Shown here: positions 9,837-25,159 of the stretch, piece after piece | Layout of the letters: each line of letters begins with the position of its first letter | Numbering within the stretch: position 1 is the first letter of the stretch | Notes under the pieces: generated by a model | Told to the model about the DNA's origin: nothing | Databases searched by the model: none | Seen by the model: the letters and a program-made list of their open reading frames with translations, nothing else | Made by a program: the position numbers and the translations under genes | From: an uncultured SAR116 cluster alpha proteobacterium | Lineage (GTDB): Bacteria; Pseudomonadota; Alphaproteobacteria; Puniceispirillales; Marisalimonadaceae | Direction: 5' to 3' | Length of the DNA stretch: 64,000 nt | Assembly: GCA_902528415.1 (NCBI GenBank) | Contig: CABZSR010000003.1 | Coordinates: 44,587-108,586 of the forward strand

Positions 9837-10666
9837 GATTAAAACATAACAAGAAAAATCTGATAAAAGAAAATTTTTATGGTTTTGGGACTGAAAAGTT
9901 AATGAGGCTATTGAATTTATCGTTTTTATTATTGTCTATATTATTCTTTTGTGGGTTCTATTTTTTAGATGGTTTAAGTAAAGATTACATAATAAATAAA
10001 TTAAAACCGTCGAATCAATTTCTTATCAATAATGGCTTTAAAATAGAAAATGTTTTAATTACAGGAACACGAAATTTATCTAATAATTTTATTAAAGACA
10101 TCATAGAAATATATAAAGATGGAAGTATTTTCAATATTGATCTTTCTTCAATATATAATAAAATTAAACAAAACAGCTGGGTTAAAGAAGTTTCTGTTGA
10201 GAGAGTTCTACCAAATATAATTAAAATTAAAATTTTAGAAAATCAACCCATTGCAATTTGGCAAAACAAAAAAAACAACGAGCTTATAACCGCAAATGGT
10301 GACATAATTTTTGATGGGAATGTTAATGATTTTAAAAATGATTTTCCAATCATTAAAGGAAATAAGTCAAAAGAAAATATATCCTCCATATTGGAAATAT
10401 TGGAAACTAATCAAAATTTTTATGAGAATATTTGGTCACTAACATTTATAAATGAAAGAAGATGGGACTTACATTTTAATCAAGGATTAGTTGTACGATT
10501 GCCATCGAAAGATATAAAAAAGGCATGGGAAAAAATCATTAAACTTCAAAAAAATTATAATGTATTAAATCTTAATCTTACAGAAATTGACCTTAGAAAC
10601 CCGAAACAAATACTAGGTAAAATTAATTTTGACAAAAAGGCTATTTTTAAGAGGAAACATCTATGA
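9830..10666 (+). CDS. ftsQ: cell division protein FtsQ
   Basis: FtsQ is a bitopic inner-membrane protein linking early and late divisome parts through FtsB and FtsL. The 278-residue protein has a cytoplasmic basic N-terminus, one membrane segment at about 26-46, a POTRA-like region at about 70-140 (ENVLITGTRNLSNN, SWVKEVSVERVLPN, IKIKILENQPIAIW), and a C-terminal beta domain ending in ITEIDLRNPKQI. A strong GGAGG ribosome site sits within ddlB just before the ATG. The stop TGA overlaps the ftsA ATG. Sequence is poorly conserved, as usual for FtsQ, but motif order and context are decisive. Confidence 0.94.
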   Translation: MLRLKHNKKNLIKENFYGFGTEKLMRLLNLSFLLLSILFFCGFYFLDGLSKDYIINKLKPSNQFLINNGFKIENVLITGTRNLSNNFIKDIIEIYKDGSIFNIDLSSIYNKIKQNSWVKEVSVERVLPNIIKIKILENQPIAIWQNKKNNELITANGDIIFDGNVNDFKNDFPIIKGNKSKENISSILEILETNQNFYENIWSLTFINERRWDLHFNQGLVVRLPSKDIKKAWEKIIKLQKNYNVLNLNLTEIDLRNPKQILGKINFDKKAIFKRKHL

Positions 10667-11919
10667 CGGTGATGAATAACATAAAAAGATCAAATGATAT
10701 ATTTGCTGTTATTGATATTGGAAACACTAAAGTGTCCTCATTAATAGGTTCATCTGCTAAAAATAATGATATACAGGTTAAAGTATTAGGCTTTGGACAA
10801 CATGCATCATTAGGAATTACTAATGGTATTGTTACAGATATGAAAGAGATAGCTAATTCAATTGCTAAAGCTGTTGAAGGAGCTGAAACTATGGCTGGGT
10901 TCCCCATTAATAAAGTCACATGCAGCCTTTCTGGGGGGAGACCAATCACAAAGGTAACACGAAATGAATTAAAAATTGAAAATGGTCAAGTTATGAAAAG
11001 TGATTTAGCCAAAATTGAAAAAATGAACAAACCAAAACCAATTGACAATTATAAACTCTTATCATCTTCAGTAATTAAATATTATATCGACAATAATACA
11101 CCAGTAGATAATCCGATAGGTATTCATACAGATAATTTGTTGGTTGAAGTAAGTAATATATATGGACAAGAAAGTGTAATTAAAAATATTTCTAGTGCTA
11201 TAGATTTATGTCACTTAACTATTGATAAATTTACTATATGTCCAGAAGCTTCAGGTATCTCAACACTTATTGAAGAAGAAAGAATAAATGGAGCAATTGT
11301 CATTGATCTTGGCGGAAACATAACAAGTATTGGTGTATTTATTAACAATAAAATAATTTTTTCTGATTCTATTCCAATTGGAGGTATTCATATTACTAGT
11401 GATATAGTACGTGGATTAGGTGCAAAAGCAGAAGATGCTGAAAAAATTAAGATTTTGTACGGATCAGCAATTTCAAATGAAACTGATGAATACACAAAAA
11501 TTGATGTCCCAATTATTTCTGATGAAGGTGAAATTATAAATCAAAAAATACCTAAAGCCATGTTAACCGCAATAATAAAACCTAGAATTGATGAAATTTT
11601 TGAACTTGTAAAAGAAAGGCTGAGTTTCTTAAAATATAGAAATAGTTCAATTAATAAAGTTATTTTGTGTGGTGGAGTAGCGAATCTTAACAATATTAGA
11701 GAACACGCGTCATCTTTCTTAAATATAAATGTCAGAATTGGAAGACCAATTGGGCTTATAGATATACCTGAAATTGTACATACTCCAACTTTTTCATGCT
11801 TGACTGGATTATTAATTAAAAGTTTGCAGCATGATAAAAGATTGATTTCAAATAATTTAAATTTAGGTTTGTCCAATTATTTTGGAAGAATTGGCGATTG
11901 GCTTGATAAGAATTTATAA
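10663..11919 (+). CDS. ftsA: cell division protein FtsA
   Basis: FtsA is an actin-like ATPase that tethers FtsZ to the membrane and recruits downstream divisome proteins. At 418 residues it is normal in length. VIDIGNTKVSSLIG is the first phosphate loop, VIDLGGNITSIGVF the second, and VILCGGVANLNNI the adenosine motif. The last 15 residues (from LSNYFGRIGDWL) look like the C-terminal amphipathic membrane-targeting helix. The ATG overlaps the ftsQ stop (ATGA). A second ATG at residue 4 is also possible. A 37-base gap with its own ribosome site leads to ftsZ. Confidence 0.96.
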   Translation: MTVMNNIKRSNDIFAVIDIGNTKVSSLIGSSAKNNDIQVKVLGFGQHASLGITNGIVTDMKEIANSIAKAVEGAETMAGFPINKVTCSLSGGRPITKVTRNELKIENGQVMKSDLAKIEKMNKPKPIDNYKLLSSSVIKYYIDNNTPVDNPIGIHTDNLLVEVSNIYGQESVIKNISSAIDLCHLTIDKFTICPEASGISTLIEEERINGAIVIDLGGNITSIGVFINNKIIFSDSIPIGGIHITSDIVRGLGAKAEDAEKIKILYGSAISNETDEYTKIDVPIISDEGEIINQKIPKAMLTAIIKPRIDEIFELVKERLSFLKYRNSSINKVILCGGVANLNNIREHASSFLNINVRIGRPIGLIDIPEIVHTPTFSCLTGLLIKSLQHDKRLISNNLNLGLSNYFGRIGDWLDKNL

Positions 11920-11956
11920 AAACATAGTTAACTAATTATAAACCAAGGAGTAAAAA

Positions 11957-13567
11957 ATGACACTTAATCTTACTATTCCAGAAAATATAAACGACGCTAA
12001 GCCAAAAATTTCAGTAATTGGTATTGGAGGAGCTGGTGGTAATGCCATCAATACCATGATAAATGCAAACATAAATAATATAGATTTTATTGCAGCAAAT
12101 ACCGACGGACAAGCTTTGTCTAGAAGCCTAACTACAAGACAAATTCAACTTGGTAAAAATACAACATTAGGTCTAGGGGCAGGTTCAGATTCTGAGACTG
12201 GTAGGAAAGCCGCAGAGGAATCAATTGAAGAAATTATTTCAGAGTTAGGTGATGTAAATATGTTATTTATTACAACTGGTATGGGAGGAGGAACCGGCTC
12301 AGGTGCCGCACCCGTAATTGCCAAGACCGCAAGAGAAAAAGGTATATTGACAGTAGCCGTGGTTACTAAACCTTTTGACTTTGAAGGGAAAAAAAGAATG
12401 GAAGTTGCAGAGAATGGATTAGCTTTGTTAAAAGAAAATGTTGATACGTTAATAGTTATTCCAAATCAAAATCTTTTTAAAATAGCAAATGAAAAAACTA
12501 CTTTTGCCGAAGCTTTTAAAATGGCAGATGATGTCCTCTACCAAGGTGTTTGTGGCATAACAAATTTGATAACAAACCCAGGAATGATTAATTTAGACTT
12601 TGCAGATATTAAAACAGTCATGGGAAATATGGGTAAAGCAATGATGGGAACTGGCGAAAGTTCTGGTGAAGAACGAGCTAAAAATGCTGCTCAATCTGCT
12701 CTTAACAATCCTCTATTAGACGATAGTAATATAAAAGGTGCTAAATCTATATTACTAAATATACAAGGTGGACCAGATATGGCTCTGTTCGAAGTTGATG
12801 AGGCAGCTAGTAAAATAAGAAATGAAGTTGACGAAAATGCTAATATTATTTTTGGATCATCAATAGATAATAACTTAGAGGGAATTATTAAGGTTTCAGT
12901 TGTTGCTACTGGTATAAATTATACAAAACTGGAAAATTCTGACACATATCATTATAAAAATGACAAAGAAATTATACAAACAAGAAAGATTAGTACTAAT
13001 AAAATAAATAATCTTGAACTAGAAATTGAAAATAATTTTGCTCATGAATATTCTAATGAATTAGAAAAGGACCCAAACAATCAGATAGATTTAGAAACTC
13101 AAATAAACCAATTGGATACTGACCAAAATTATCAAAAAAATGAAAAAGACTTTCATAATGAATTACATAAATCTGATTTATCTTCCTTAAATGTAAGTAG
13201 TGAAGAATTAAATGATATTTTAGATCATAAACCTAATAATCAATTTACAGAACCTAAACCTAAAACATTATTTAATCGTTTTTCATCATTCTTCAGTAAT
13301 GAGAAACCTGATGAAAAAAAATTAGAGCCAAGCTTAAATATAAAAAGTGAAACTTTACCTGAAGAAAAAATTTCAAATTTGAGTATTAAAGATGAAAACA
13401 TTACAGAAATGTCAGCGAAAACTAATAATTTTGATTTGTTTAGTAATAAAGATGAAACTATGCTTGACAATCATCAAATCAATCTTACTGAGATAGAGCA
13501 AGAGCCTAAGGAAGTTGATGAAAAAGTACTTGAAATTCCAGCATTTCTTAGAAGACAGGCTAATTAA
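11957..13567 (+). CDS. ftsZ: tubulin-like division GTPase FtsZ with a long acidic linker
   Basis: FtsZ polymerises into the Z-ring. GIGGAGGNA is at about 22-30, the tubulin signature GGGTGSG is at 110-116, and the T7 region near NLDFADI is intact. The GTPase body ends near residue 320. It is followed by a roughly 200-residue linker rich in Asn, Glu, Asp and Lys and probably disordered, then the conserved C-terminal peptide [10 protein letters not shown] that binds FtsA and other partners. The total of 536 residues exceeds the 383 of E. coli but long linkers are common in alphaproteobacteria. An AAGGAG ribosome site sits 6 bases before the ATG. Confidence 0.98.
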   Translation: MTLNLTIPENINDAKPKISVIGIGGAGGNAINTMINANINNIDFIAANTDGQALSRSLTTRQIQLGKNTTLGLGAGSDSETGRKAAEESIEEIISELGDVNMLFITTGMGGGTGSGAAPVIAKTAREKGILTVAVVTKPFDFEGKKRMEVAENGLALLKENVDTLIVIPNQNLFKIANEKTTFAEAFKMADDVLYQGVCGITNLITNPGMINLDFADIKTVMGNMGKAMMGTGESSGEERAKNAAQSALNNPLLDDSNIKGAKSILLNIQGGPDMALFEVDEAASKIRNEVDENANIIFGSSIDNNLEGIIKVSVVATGINYTKLENSDTYHYKNDKEIIQTRKISTNKINNLELEIENNFAHEYSNELEKDPNNQIDLETQINQLDTDQNYQKNEKDFHNELHKSDLSSLNVSSEELNDILDHKPNNQFTEPKPKTLFNRFSSFFSNEKPDEKKLEPSLNIKSETLPEEKISNLSIKDENITEMSAKTNNFDLFSNKDETMLDNHQINLTEIEQEPKEVDEKVLEIPAFLRRQAN

Positions 13568-13648
13568 TTTAGATTGAAATATTTTGTAATTATATGTGAT
13601 TTGTAATTTATTCTAAACAGGTTATGAATTAATGTAAGGATTTCTAAT

Positions 13649-14617
13649 ATGAATTACATTAATAATATAACTAAATTCAAAAACTCTAGACAACTTACTT
13701 TGAATAAGAAAATAAATTTTTCTGGAGTTGGAGTTCATAACGGTAGAGCTGTATCCATGAGTGTTGAGCCAGCTGATGTAAACACAGGTATTGTTTTTAT
13801 AAGGACTGATGTAAAAGGTAATAACATAATTAAAGCAGTGATTGAGAACATTTTTGATTCAAATCTATGTACTAAAATAAAGAACAATCATGATGTTTCC
13901 GTTTCCACAATAGAACATCTTATGGCCGCCTTGAATGCTTTAAGTATTGATAATGCTATAATTAAGATTAATAATTCCGAGTTACCTGCATTAGATGGAA
14001 GTTCTTATGAGTACGTAAAAAAAATCCTTAAATCAGGAATTAAATCACAGTCTGCGAATAAAAGTCATATAAGAGTTTTAAGAAAAGTTAAGGTGAATGA
14101 CGGTAAAAGGTATATATCTATATCCCCATCCAATGAACTAACAATAGATATATCCATTGATTACCCAGACACAATTATTGGTAATTCTAAATTTTATTAT
14201 CCTCATTCAAGAGAGAACTTTATAAACCAATTATCTGAAGCTAGAACATACACTTTTTTTGAAGATATTGAAAAAATGAGAATTGCTGGTCTTGCTATAG
14301 GTGGAAACCTCAATAACGCTTTAGTAGTTGATAAGTATAAGGTATTAAATCCAGATGGATTAAGGTTTGAAAAAGAATTTGTTAAACATAAAACATTAGA
14401 CTGTATAGGTGACTTCTATTTGTTAGGTATGCAATTAGTTGGGGAAGTTAATTGTTTTGCTCCTGGTCATAAACTTAATCAAATGTTTGTTAAGGAAATT
14501 CTGAAAGATAAAAAAAATTATGTAATAGAAAAAGAAATGATTAGCGAATACCCCGAAAAAATTTATAATGTTTTAGCTAAGAATAATTCTGCCAAAAATA
14601 TAAATGACGTCGCTTGA
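13649..14617 (+). CDS. lpxC: UDP-3-O-acyl-GlcNAc deacetylase LpxC
   Basis: LpxC is the zinc deacetylase that commits precursors to lipid A. The 322-residue protein has STIEHLMAAL (first zinc His), HKTLDCIGDFYLLG (second zinc His and Asp) and APGHKLNQ (catalytic His). Position right after ftsZ is classical. An AAGGA ribosome site precedes the ATG, and the 81-base gap after ftsZ may hold a promoter, though none is clear. Its presence shows that the organism makes lipid A. FtsH, encoded later in the window, degrades LpxC in other proteobacteria, so the two may be linked here too (inference). Confidence 0.97.
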   Translation: MNYINNITKFKNSRQLTLNKKINFSGVGVHNGRAVSMSVEPADVNTGIVFIRTDVKGNNIIKAVIENIFDSNLCTKIKNNHDVSVSTIEHLMAALNALSIDNAIIKINNSELPALDGSSYEYVKKILKSGIKSQSANKSHIRVLRKVKVNDGKRYISISPSNELTIDISIDYPDTIIGNSKFYYPHSRENFINQLSEARTYTFFEDIEKMRIAGLAIGGNLNNALVVDKYKVLNPDGLRFEKEFVKHKTLDCIGDFYLLGMQLVGEVNCFAPGHKLNQMFVKEILKDKKNYVIEKEMISEYPEKIYNVLAKNNSAKNINDVA

Positions 14618-14712
14618 TTTAAATAATTAATAATCAACATTTTTTTAATATACAAATCCATTTATAAATAATAAAACTACTGAACATTTTATTAATAACT
14701 GGAAATTATTGG

Positions 14713-15543
14713 ATGAAATACATAAGAAATAATTACATAATTTCAATAAAATTACTTACTATTTTAATTTTATTGATAAATTGTAGTTCAAATATAAAAG
14801 ATAATGAAACGATTATATCAAGTGATATAGAAACCTATAAAAGTGGATTATCGTCTCTACAAGACAGTAATTATAGCAAGGCTGTTAAAGAATTTGATAA
14901 ACTCTATATAAATCATCCTTTTTCATCACTAGCTAAAAAGTCAGAAATAATGACTGCGTACTCACTTTATCAAAATAATGAGATAAACAAATCTATAAGT
15001 AAGTTAAAAACTTTTAATGAAATGAACCCAAATGATGAATTTTCTGACTATGCTCATTATCTTTTAGCAATGTGTTATTATATACAAATTTCAAATCAAG
15101 GTAGAGATCCAAGTTTGTCTTTAAAAGCTTTAAACTTATTCAACCTTATAACAATAAAATATCCTAATAGTAAGTATGCAAAAGACGCAAAATTAAAAAT
15201 CCAATTTATTAAAAATTCTTTAGCAATAAATGAGTTAAATATTGGAAAATTCTATTTGAAAAAAAATGCACCTGCTAGTTCAATAAAAAGATTTAAAACA
15301 ATTTTACAAAAATATCAAAATAGTTCAGTGATTCCAGAAACTTTGTACAGACTAACTGAGGCTCTATTAATGATGGGACTTAAGAAAGAAGCAATAAAAA
15401 GTAATGCTATCTTAAAATATAATTTCCCTAACAGTGAATGGAGTAATTTGAGCAAGGGCATTCTTTCTAATATTTCATCAACTAGTGAAAAAGAAAGTTT
15501 CACTTCTTCCATAAAAAACTATATCGTTACATTTTTTGACTAA
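14713..15543 (+). CDS. bamD: outer-membrane assembly lipoprotein BamD
   Basis: BamD is the essential lipoprotein of the BAM complex that inserts beta-barrels in the outer membrane. The N-terminus is a lipoprotein signal (basic start, hydrophobic 10-22, then LINC with acylated Cys24). Residues 40-260 hold tetratricopeptide-like helix pairs: YKSGLSSLQDSNYSKAVKEF, then repeats around HPFSSLAKKSE, YPNSKYAKDAK and YQNSSVIPETLYRL. The length of 276 residues fits the family. It lies between lpxC and recN, a common alphaproteobacterial arrangement, with recN only 4 bases downstream. Confidence 0.93.
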   Translation: MKYIRNNYIISIKLLTILILLINCSSNIKDNETIISSDIETYKSGLSSLQDSNYSKAVKEFDKLYINHPFSSLAKKSEIMTAYSLYQNNEINKSISKLKTFNEMNPNDEFSDYAHYLLAMCYYIQISNQGRDPSLSLKALNLFNLITIKYPNSKYAKDAKLKIQFIKNSLAINELNIGKFYLKKNAPASSIKRFKTILQKYQNSSVIPETLYRLTEALLMMGLKKEAIKSNAILKYNFPNSEWSNLSKGILSNISSTSEKESFTSSIKNYIVTFFD

Positions 15544-15547
15544 TTAA

Positions 15548-21043
<5,496 letters not shown>

Positions 21044-21054
21044 TACCTTTTTTA

Positions 21055-22041
21055 TTAGTTACTGATCAATATGATTGAACCCCAACCATTTAAACTAAAT
21101 ATTTTTTTTTCTTTAAATCCATATTTATTATACCAATTTATAATATAGGGAATTTGCTCATTTAAAAGACCAGAAAGTATTAAAAAAGAATTAGGCTTTA
21201 TGATAAAACTATATAAAGGTGCTAATTTTTTTAAATGACCAAATAAGATATTTGCAAAAACCAAGTCATAAAATTGTTTTTTTGTGTATTTATTCGAATG
21301 GTATGAATTAGTTAAGTAAACTTTATTTAATACAATATTATTTAATTTAAGATTTTCTTTTGTTAGCTTCACAGCTTTTTTATCTATATCAACAAAAGTT
21401 ACCTTACTTTTTTTAAATATCTTTTTTGAGGATATTCCCAGTATACCTGTCCCACATCCATAATCTAAAATTTGGTTTGATTTTGTAAATCTAGATATAA
21501 AAGTTAGAGCTTTTAAACAACATTTGGTAGTTTCGTGGGTTCCAGTTCCAAATGCTGTAGAAGCATCTATTTTTATAGGAATTTTACTTGCCGAACAATT
21601 TTTATTATTATGTGATCCGTAGATATAAAAGTTATCTAAATTAATTATTGGGAAAGATTTTCTGTTGTATTTAAGCCAATTCTTTTGTGAGATCTGACTT
21701 ACATTAAGTCTATTGGAATATTTGTCTTTTTTTAAATGATCATAAAAAAAATATTCTGTAGTTTTCAATTCTTTAGCGAGATAATTTAATTTACGACTGA
21801 TTTTTTTAATATCAGGTTCTTGATTAAAAAAAACTTCTAACACCCAAATCTGATTTTGATGAAATTCTCCAAATTTATTACTAGTAATATTATTTAAATG
21901 AAAATTATTATATTTTTTTTTATCTTTATCCTCATTTACAAATAAACTGGAAGATATATAACCTTCAAAATCTTCAACATATTCTGAGAATATATTTTTT
22001 AAATTATCTTGTATTTCAAATCTTACTGACCACAAATCCAT
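21055..22041 (-). CDS. prmA: ribosomal protein L11 methyltransferase PrmA
   Basis: PrmA uses S-adenosylmethionine to trimethylate amino groups of ribosomal protein L11. The 328-residue product has an N-terminal substrate-recognition part (1-130) that is divergent, then the diagnostic FGTGTHETT motif and the SAM-binding ILDYGCGTGILGI near residue 195. LVFANILFGHLKKLAP corresponds to the post-IV motif NI in PrmA. It sits between uvrD (13 bases) and the peptidase gene (11 bases), all on the minus strand. Confidence 0.9.
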   Translation of the reverse strand: MDLWSVRFEIQDNLKNIFSEYVEDFEGYISSSLFVNEDKDKKKYNNFHLNNITSNKFGEFHQNQIWVLEVFFNQEPDIKKISRKLNYLAKELKTTEYFFYDHLKKDKYSNRLNVSQISQKNWLKYNRKSFPIINLDNFYIYGSHNNKNCSASKIPIKIDASTAFGTGTHETTKCCLKALTFISRFTKSNQILDYGCGTGILGISSKKIFKKSKVTFVDIDKKAVKLTKENLKLNNIVLNKVYLTNSYHSNKYTKKQFYDLVFANILFGHLKKLAPLYSFIIKPNSFLILSGLLNEQIPYIINWYNKYGFKEKKIFSLNGWGSIILISN

Positions 22042-22054
22042 AATAAAAAACTTA

Positions 22055-24295
22055 TTACTCTATTAACTTAACAAAACTTGACACAACTTTCTTTTCGCCT
22101 GCTTTGTCAAAGTTTATATTTAATTTGTCACCGTCTGACGAAATAATAAGGCCCATTCCAAATTTTTGATGAAAAACCCTCTGCCCATTATCAAATATAA
22201 TCTTAGAGTTTATAATTTTAGTATCTATATGAGCTTTCTTATAAGCATTAATTCCTTTTATTCCATTTTGCTTTGCCCTTAAAAATCCTGGGCCGTAAAA
22301 TCCATTTTTTGTAGACAAGTCAAAATCAATTTGATAATAACTTGACGCATCAGCACCAATATTACCTTCTATATTTTCGTTAAGAATATGTCTCGGTAGT
22401 TCACTTATAAATCTTGATGGTATTGATCCTTGCCATAATCCGTGAATTTGTCTATTGGCTGCAAACGTTATAAATAATCTTTGCTTTGCTCTAGTGATGC
22501 CTACATAGGCAAGTCGTCTTTCCTCTTCCAAACCTGCCAAGCCTAATTCATCTATAGACCTTTGACTCGGAAAGAGTCCTTCTTCCCATCCAGGCAAAAA
22601 AACCACATCGAATTCAAGTCCCTTAGCAGCATGTAAGGTCATTAAGGATACTTCTCCTGCATCAGCTGTGTTATCACCATCCATAACAAGTGAAATATGT
22701 TCTAAAAAACCAGAAAGATTTTCAAAACCACTCATGGCATTTATTAATTCTTTTAAATTTTCCAGCCTACCTTCGCTATCAAGAGACTTTTCATTTTGCC
22801 AATGTGCAATATATCCTGACTCTTCAAGTACTTTTAATGCTAAATCCGTATGAGCAATTTCTTTTTTTTGATTATTCCAATCTAAAAATTGATTTATTAG
22901 ATTTAGCAAGGATCTTTTAACATTTGGCCTAAGTTCGTCAGTCATTAACAATTCTTGTGATGCAGAAAAAAAGGAAATATTATTTTTTTTTGCGTAAGAA
23001 TGTATCAAGCTTGTAGTATTTGTTCCTAATCCACGTTTTGGAATATTAATAATTCTTTCCAAAGCTAAATCATCATTAGGCTGTTGAACTACCCTGAGAT
23101 ATGCCAAAGCATCCCTAATTTCCATTCTTTCATAAAATTTAGCGCCTATAACCTTATAAGGGATTCCAATGTCAACAAATCTCTCTTCAAAATACCTAGT
23201 CTGATGACCAGCTCTAACTAAGACTGCCATCTGATCATGCCTAAAACCTGCAGAATAAAGATTTTCAATTTCTAAACTAGTCTTTTTCGCCTCTTCCATT
23301 CCATCCCATACAGATATTAAATCAATTTTGTCTCCATCTTTTGAAGAGGTTTTGAGATTTTTGCCTAATCGTTCTTTGTTGTTTATAATAACACTATTAG
23401 CAGCTTCTAAGATTCTTCCCGTGGATCTATAATTTTCTTCTAATTTTATAACTTTGGCTAAAGGATAGTCCTTTTCAAATCTTAATATGTTTCCAACTTG
23501 GGCACCCCTCCATCCATAAATAGATTGATCGTCGTCTCCTACACAGCAAATATTTTTTGTTTTATCAGCCAAGAGTTTTAACCATAAATATTGTATAGTG
23601 TTGGTATCTTGATATTCATCGACTAAAAAATATAATATTTTGGAATGATATTGATTTAATATGTCTGGGTGTTTTGAAAAAATTGTTAAATTATGAAGAA
23701 GCAAGTCTCCAAAATCAGCAGAGTTAAGAGTAATCAATCTCATTTGATAATTTTTATAAACATTAATGGCTTTACCATTAGCGAAATAATCATCAATATT
23801 TGAAATTTTTAAATCGTCTGGCTTATAACCTTTATCTTTCCATTTTCCAATTAAATTTGACATTGATTTTGGCGTAAATTTTTTTATGTCAATTTCATCG
23901 TCAAGCATTATTTGTTTTAATAGTCTTACTTGATCGTCAGGAGTAATAATGGTGTAATTGGAACTTAAACCTACAATTTCAGCGTTTTCTCTCAATATTC
24001 TGGCTGCTATGGAATGAAATGTTCCTAACCAAACAGAGTTTGCTGAGGGGCCTATTAACGTTTCTAGTCTAATCCTCATTTCTTTTGCAGCTTTATTTGT
24101 AAAAGTTACTGCAAGTATATTCCAAGGTTTTGTCTTGTTGCTAAATAAAAGGTTAGCAAGCCTTGCAGTAAGCACTCTTGTTTTTCCAGTTCCCGCTCCT
24201 GACAAAACAAGTAGAGGACCTTCTAAATTTACTACTGCTTCTTTTTGAGGTGGGTTTAAATCAATAAATGCATGGTGGTTATAAAAGTTATTCAT
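22055..24295 (-). CDS. uvrD: UvrD/PcrA-type DNA helicase
   Basis: This 746-residue superfamily 1A helicase unwinds DNA 3' to 5' in excision and mismatch repair. Motif I is GAGTGKTRVL near residue 33, Ia is TFTNKAAKEM, II is LVDEYQDTN, III is GDDDQSIYGWRGA, IV is LEENYRST, V is LMTLHAAKGLEFDVVFLPG, and VI is EERRLAYVGITRAK. The C-terminus (GQRVFHQKFGMGLI) is the Tudor-like tail of PcrA/UvrD. It heads a minus-strand set with prmA and the peptidase gene and is divergent from mlaA across a 126-base gap. Confidence 0.95.
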   Translation of the reverse strand: MNNFYNHHAFIDLNPPQKEAVVNLEGPLLVLSGAGTGKTRVLTARLANLLFSNKTKPWNILAVTFTNKAAKEMRIRLETLIGPSANSVWLGTFHSIAARILRENAEIVGLSSNYTIITPDDQVRLLKQIMLDDEIDIKKFTPKSMSNLIGKWKDKGYKPDDLKISNIDDYFANGKAINVYKNYQMRLITLNSADFGDLLLHNLTIFSKHPDILNQYHSKILYFLVDEYQDTNTIQYLWLKLLADKTKNICCVGDDDQSIYGWRGAQVGNILRFEKDYPLAKVIKLEENYRSTGRILEAANSVIINNKERLGKNLKTSSKDGDKIDLISVWDGMEEAKKTSLEIENLYSAGFRHDQMAVLVRAGHQTRYFEERFVDIGIPYKVIGAKFYERMEIRDALAYLRVVQQPNDDLALERIINIPKRGLGTNTTSLIHSYAKKNNISFFSASQELLMTDELRPNVKRSLLNLINQFLDWNNQKKEIAHTDLALKVLEESGYIAHWQNEKSLDSEGRLENLKELINAMSGFENLSGFLEHISLVMDGDNTADAGEVSLMTLHAAKGLEFDVVFLPGWEEGLFPSQRSIDELGLAGLEEERRLAYVGITRAKQRLFITFAANRQIHGLWQGSIPSRFISELPRHILNENIEGNIGADASSYYQIDFDLSTKNGFYGPGFLRAKQNGIKGINAYKKAHIDTKIINSKIIFDNGQRVFHQKFGMGLIISSDGDKLNINFDKAGEKKVVSSFVKLIE

Positions 24296-24356
24296 AATTT
24301 TTAAAAAGTTTCTTGATAATCATTATTTATTATTTCTAACATATCGATGGTTTAAC

Positions 24357-24385
24357 TTGTAGAAAATTAATAAATAAATGATAAT
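24357..24385 (+). promoter_or_regulatory. possible promoter for mlaA
   Basis: In the 126-base gap between divergent uvrD and mlaA, TTGTAG and GATAAT are separated by 17 bases and face mlaA. The -10 matches the sigma-70 consensus at five of six bases, the -35 at only three. In such AT-rich DNA, chance matches are common, so this is only a candidate. Nothing else was recognised in the gap. Confidence 0.25.
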
Positions 24386-24421
24386 AAATTTGGTTAATAA
24401 TTAAGAGCGTAATTACTTAAA

Positions 24422-25159
24422 ATGAAAAAAATTAAATTCGCATTTTCATATTCATTAATATTATTGTTTGTACTAAGTGGATGTACTAACAATTTAACAA
24501 TTTCTGCTGAAAGTACAGATCCTTTTGAAGTTCTTAATAGACAAATATTTTCTTTTAATAAAACTTTAGATCAAAACATAGTTTCTCCCATAAGTGCTTC
24601 ATACGTTAAAACAATCCCCCATTCAATTAGAAAAAATGTAAGTAATCACTTAGAGTGGATGGATAAACCTAGTACAATTGTGAATAGTGCTCTGCAGATG
24701 GACTTAGAAAATACAATCTTAGCTTCAGCAAAATTTATGTTAAATGGGCTTTCCCTTGGTTTTTATGACTTTGATAATAACGAAACTAAAATCAAAAAAA
24801 AGGACTTGGGTTCTACTTTAGCCAAGCTTAATGTTCCAGAAGGTCCTTTTTTTATGGTACCTTTGTTAGGACCTAAAACCGTTAGAGACTTTACTGGAAC
24901 GTTGTCGGATAGACAAAGTTTAAGCAATATTTCATCTAACTCTGTCAATAAATTAAACTTAGTAGAAATACCAATCAACTTAGTTGACAAAAGAAGTAAA
25001 CTTTCAAAAAGTATTGAAAATATTTATAAATCACCTGACCCTTACACAAAAATGAAATCTTACTACATACAAAATAGAAGAAAAAATGTGTATGGTGATG
25101 AATATCTCGAGGTTAAAAACAAAAAGTTGGATATAGAATTTGAAAAACTCTTACAATGA
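24422..25159 (+). CDS. mlaA: MlaA/VacJ-family outer-membrane lipoprotein
   Basis: MlaA removes phospholipids from the outer leaflet of the outer membrane and passes them to the MlaC shuttle. The 245-residue protein starts with a lipoprotein signal ending LSGC (Cys21). The family motif DPFEVLNRQIFSFNKTLD is at 32-50, and GPFFMVPLLGPKTVRDFTG is the conserved loop near 140-160. It overlaps mlaC by 20 bases. No MlaFEDB transporter genes are in the window, so the inner-membrane partner must be elsewhere. Confidence 0.92.
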   Translation: MKKIKFAFSYSLILLFVLSGCTNNLTISAESTDPFEVLNRQIFSFNKTLDQNIVSPISASYVKTIPHSIRKNVSNHLEWMDKPSTIVNSALQMDLENTILASAKFMLNGLSLGFYDFDNNETKIKKKDLGSTLAKLNVPEGPFFMVPLLGPKTVRDFTGTLSDRQSLSNISSNSVNKLNLVEIPINLVDKRSKLSKSIENIYKSPDPYTKMKSYYIQNRRKNVYGDEYLEVKNKKLDIEFEKLLQ

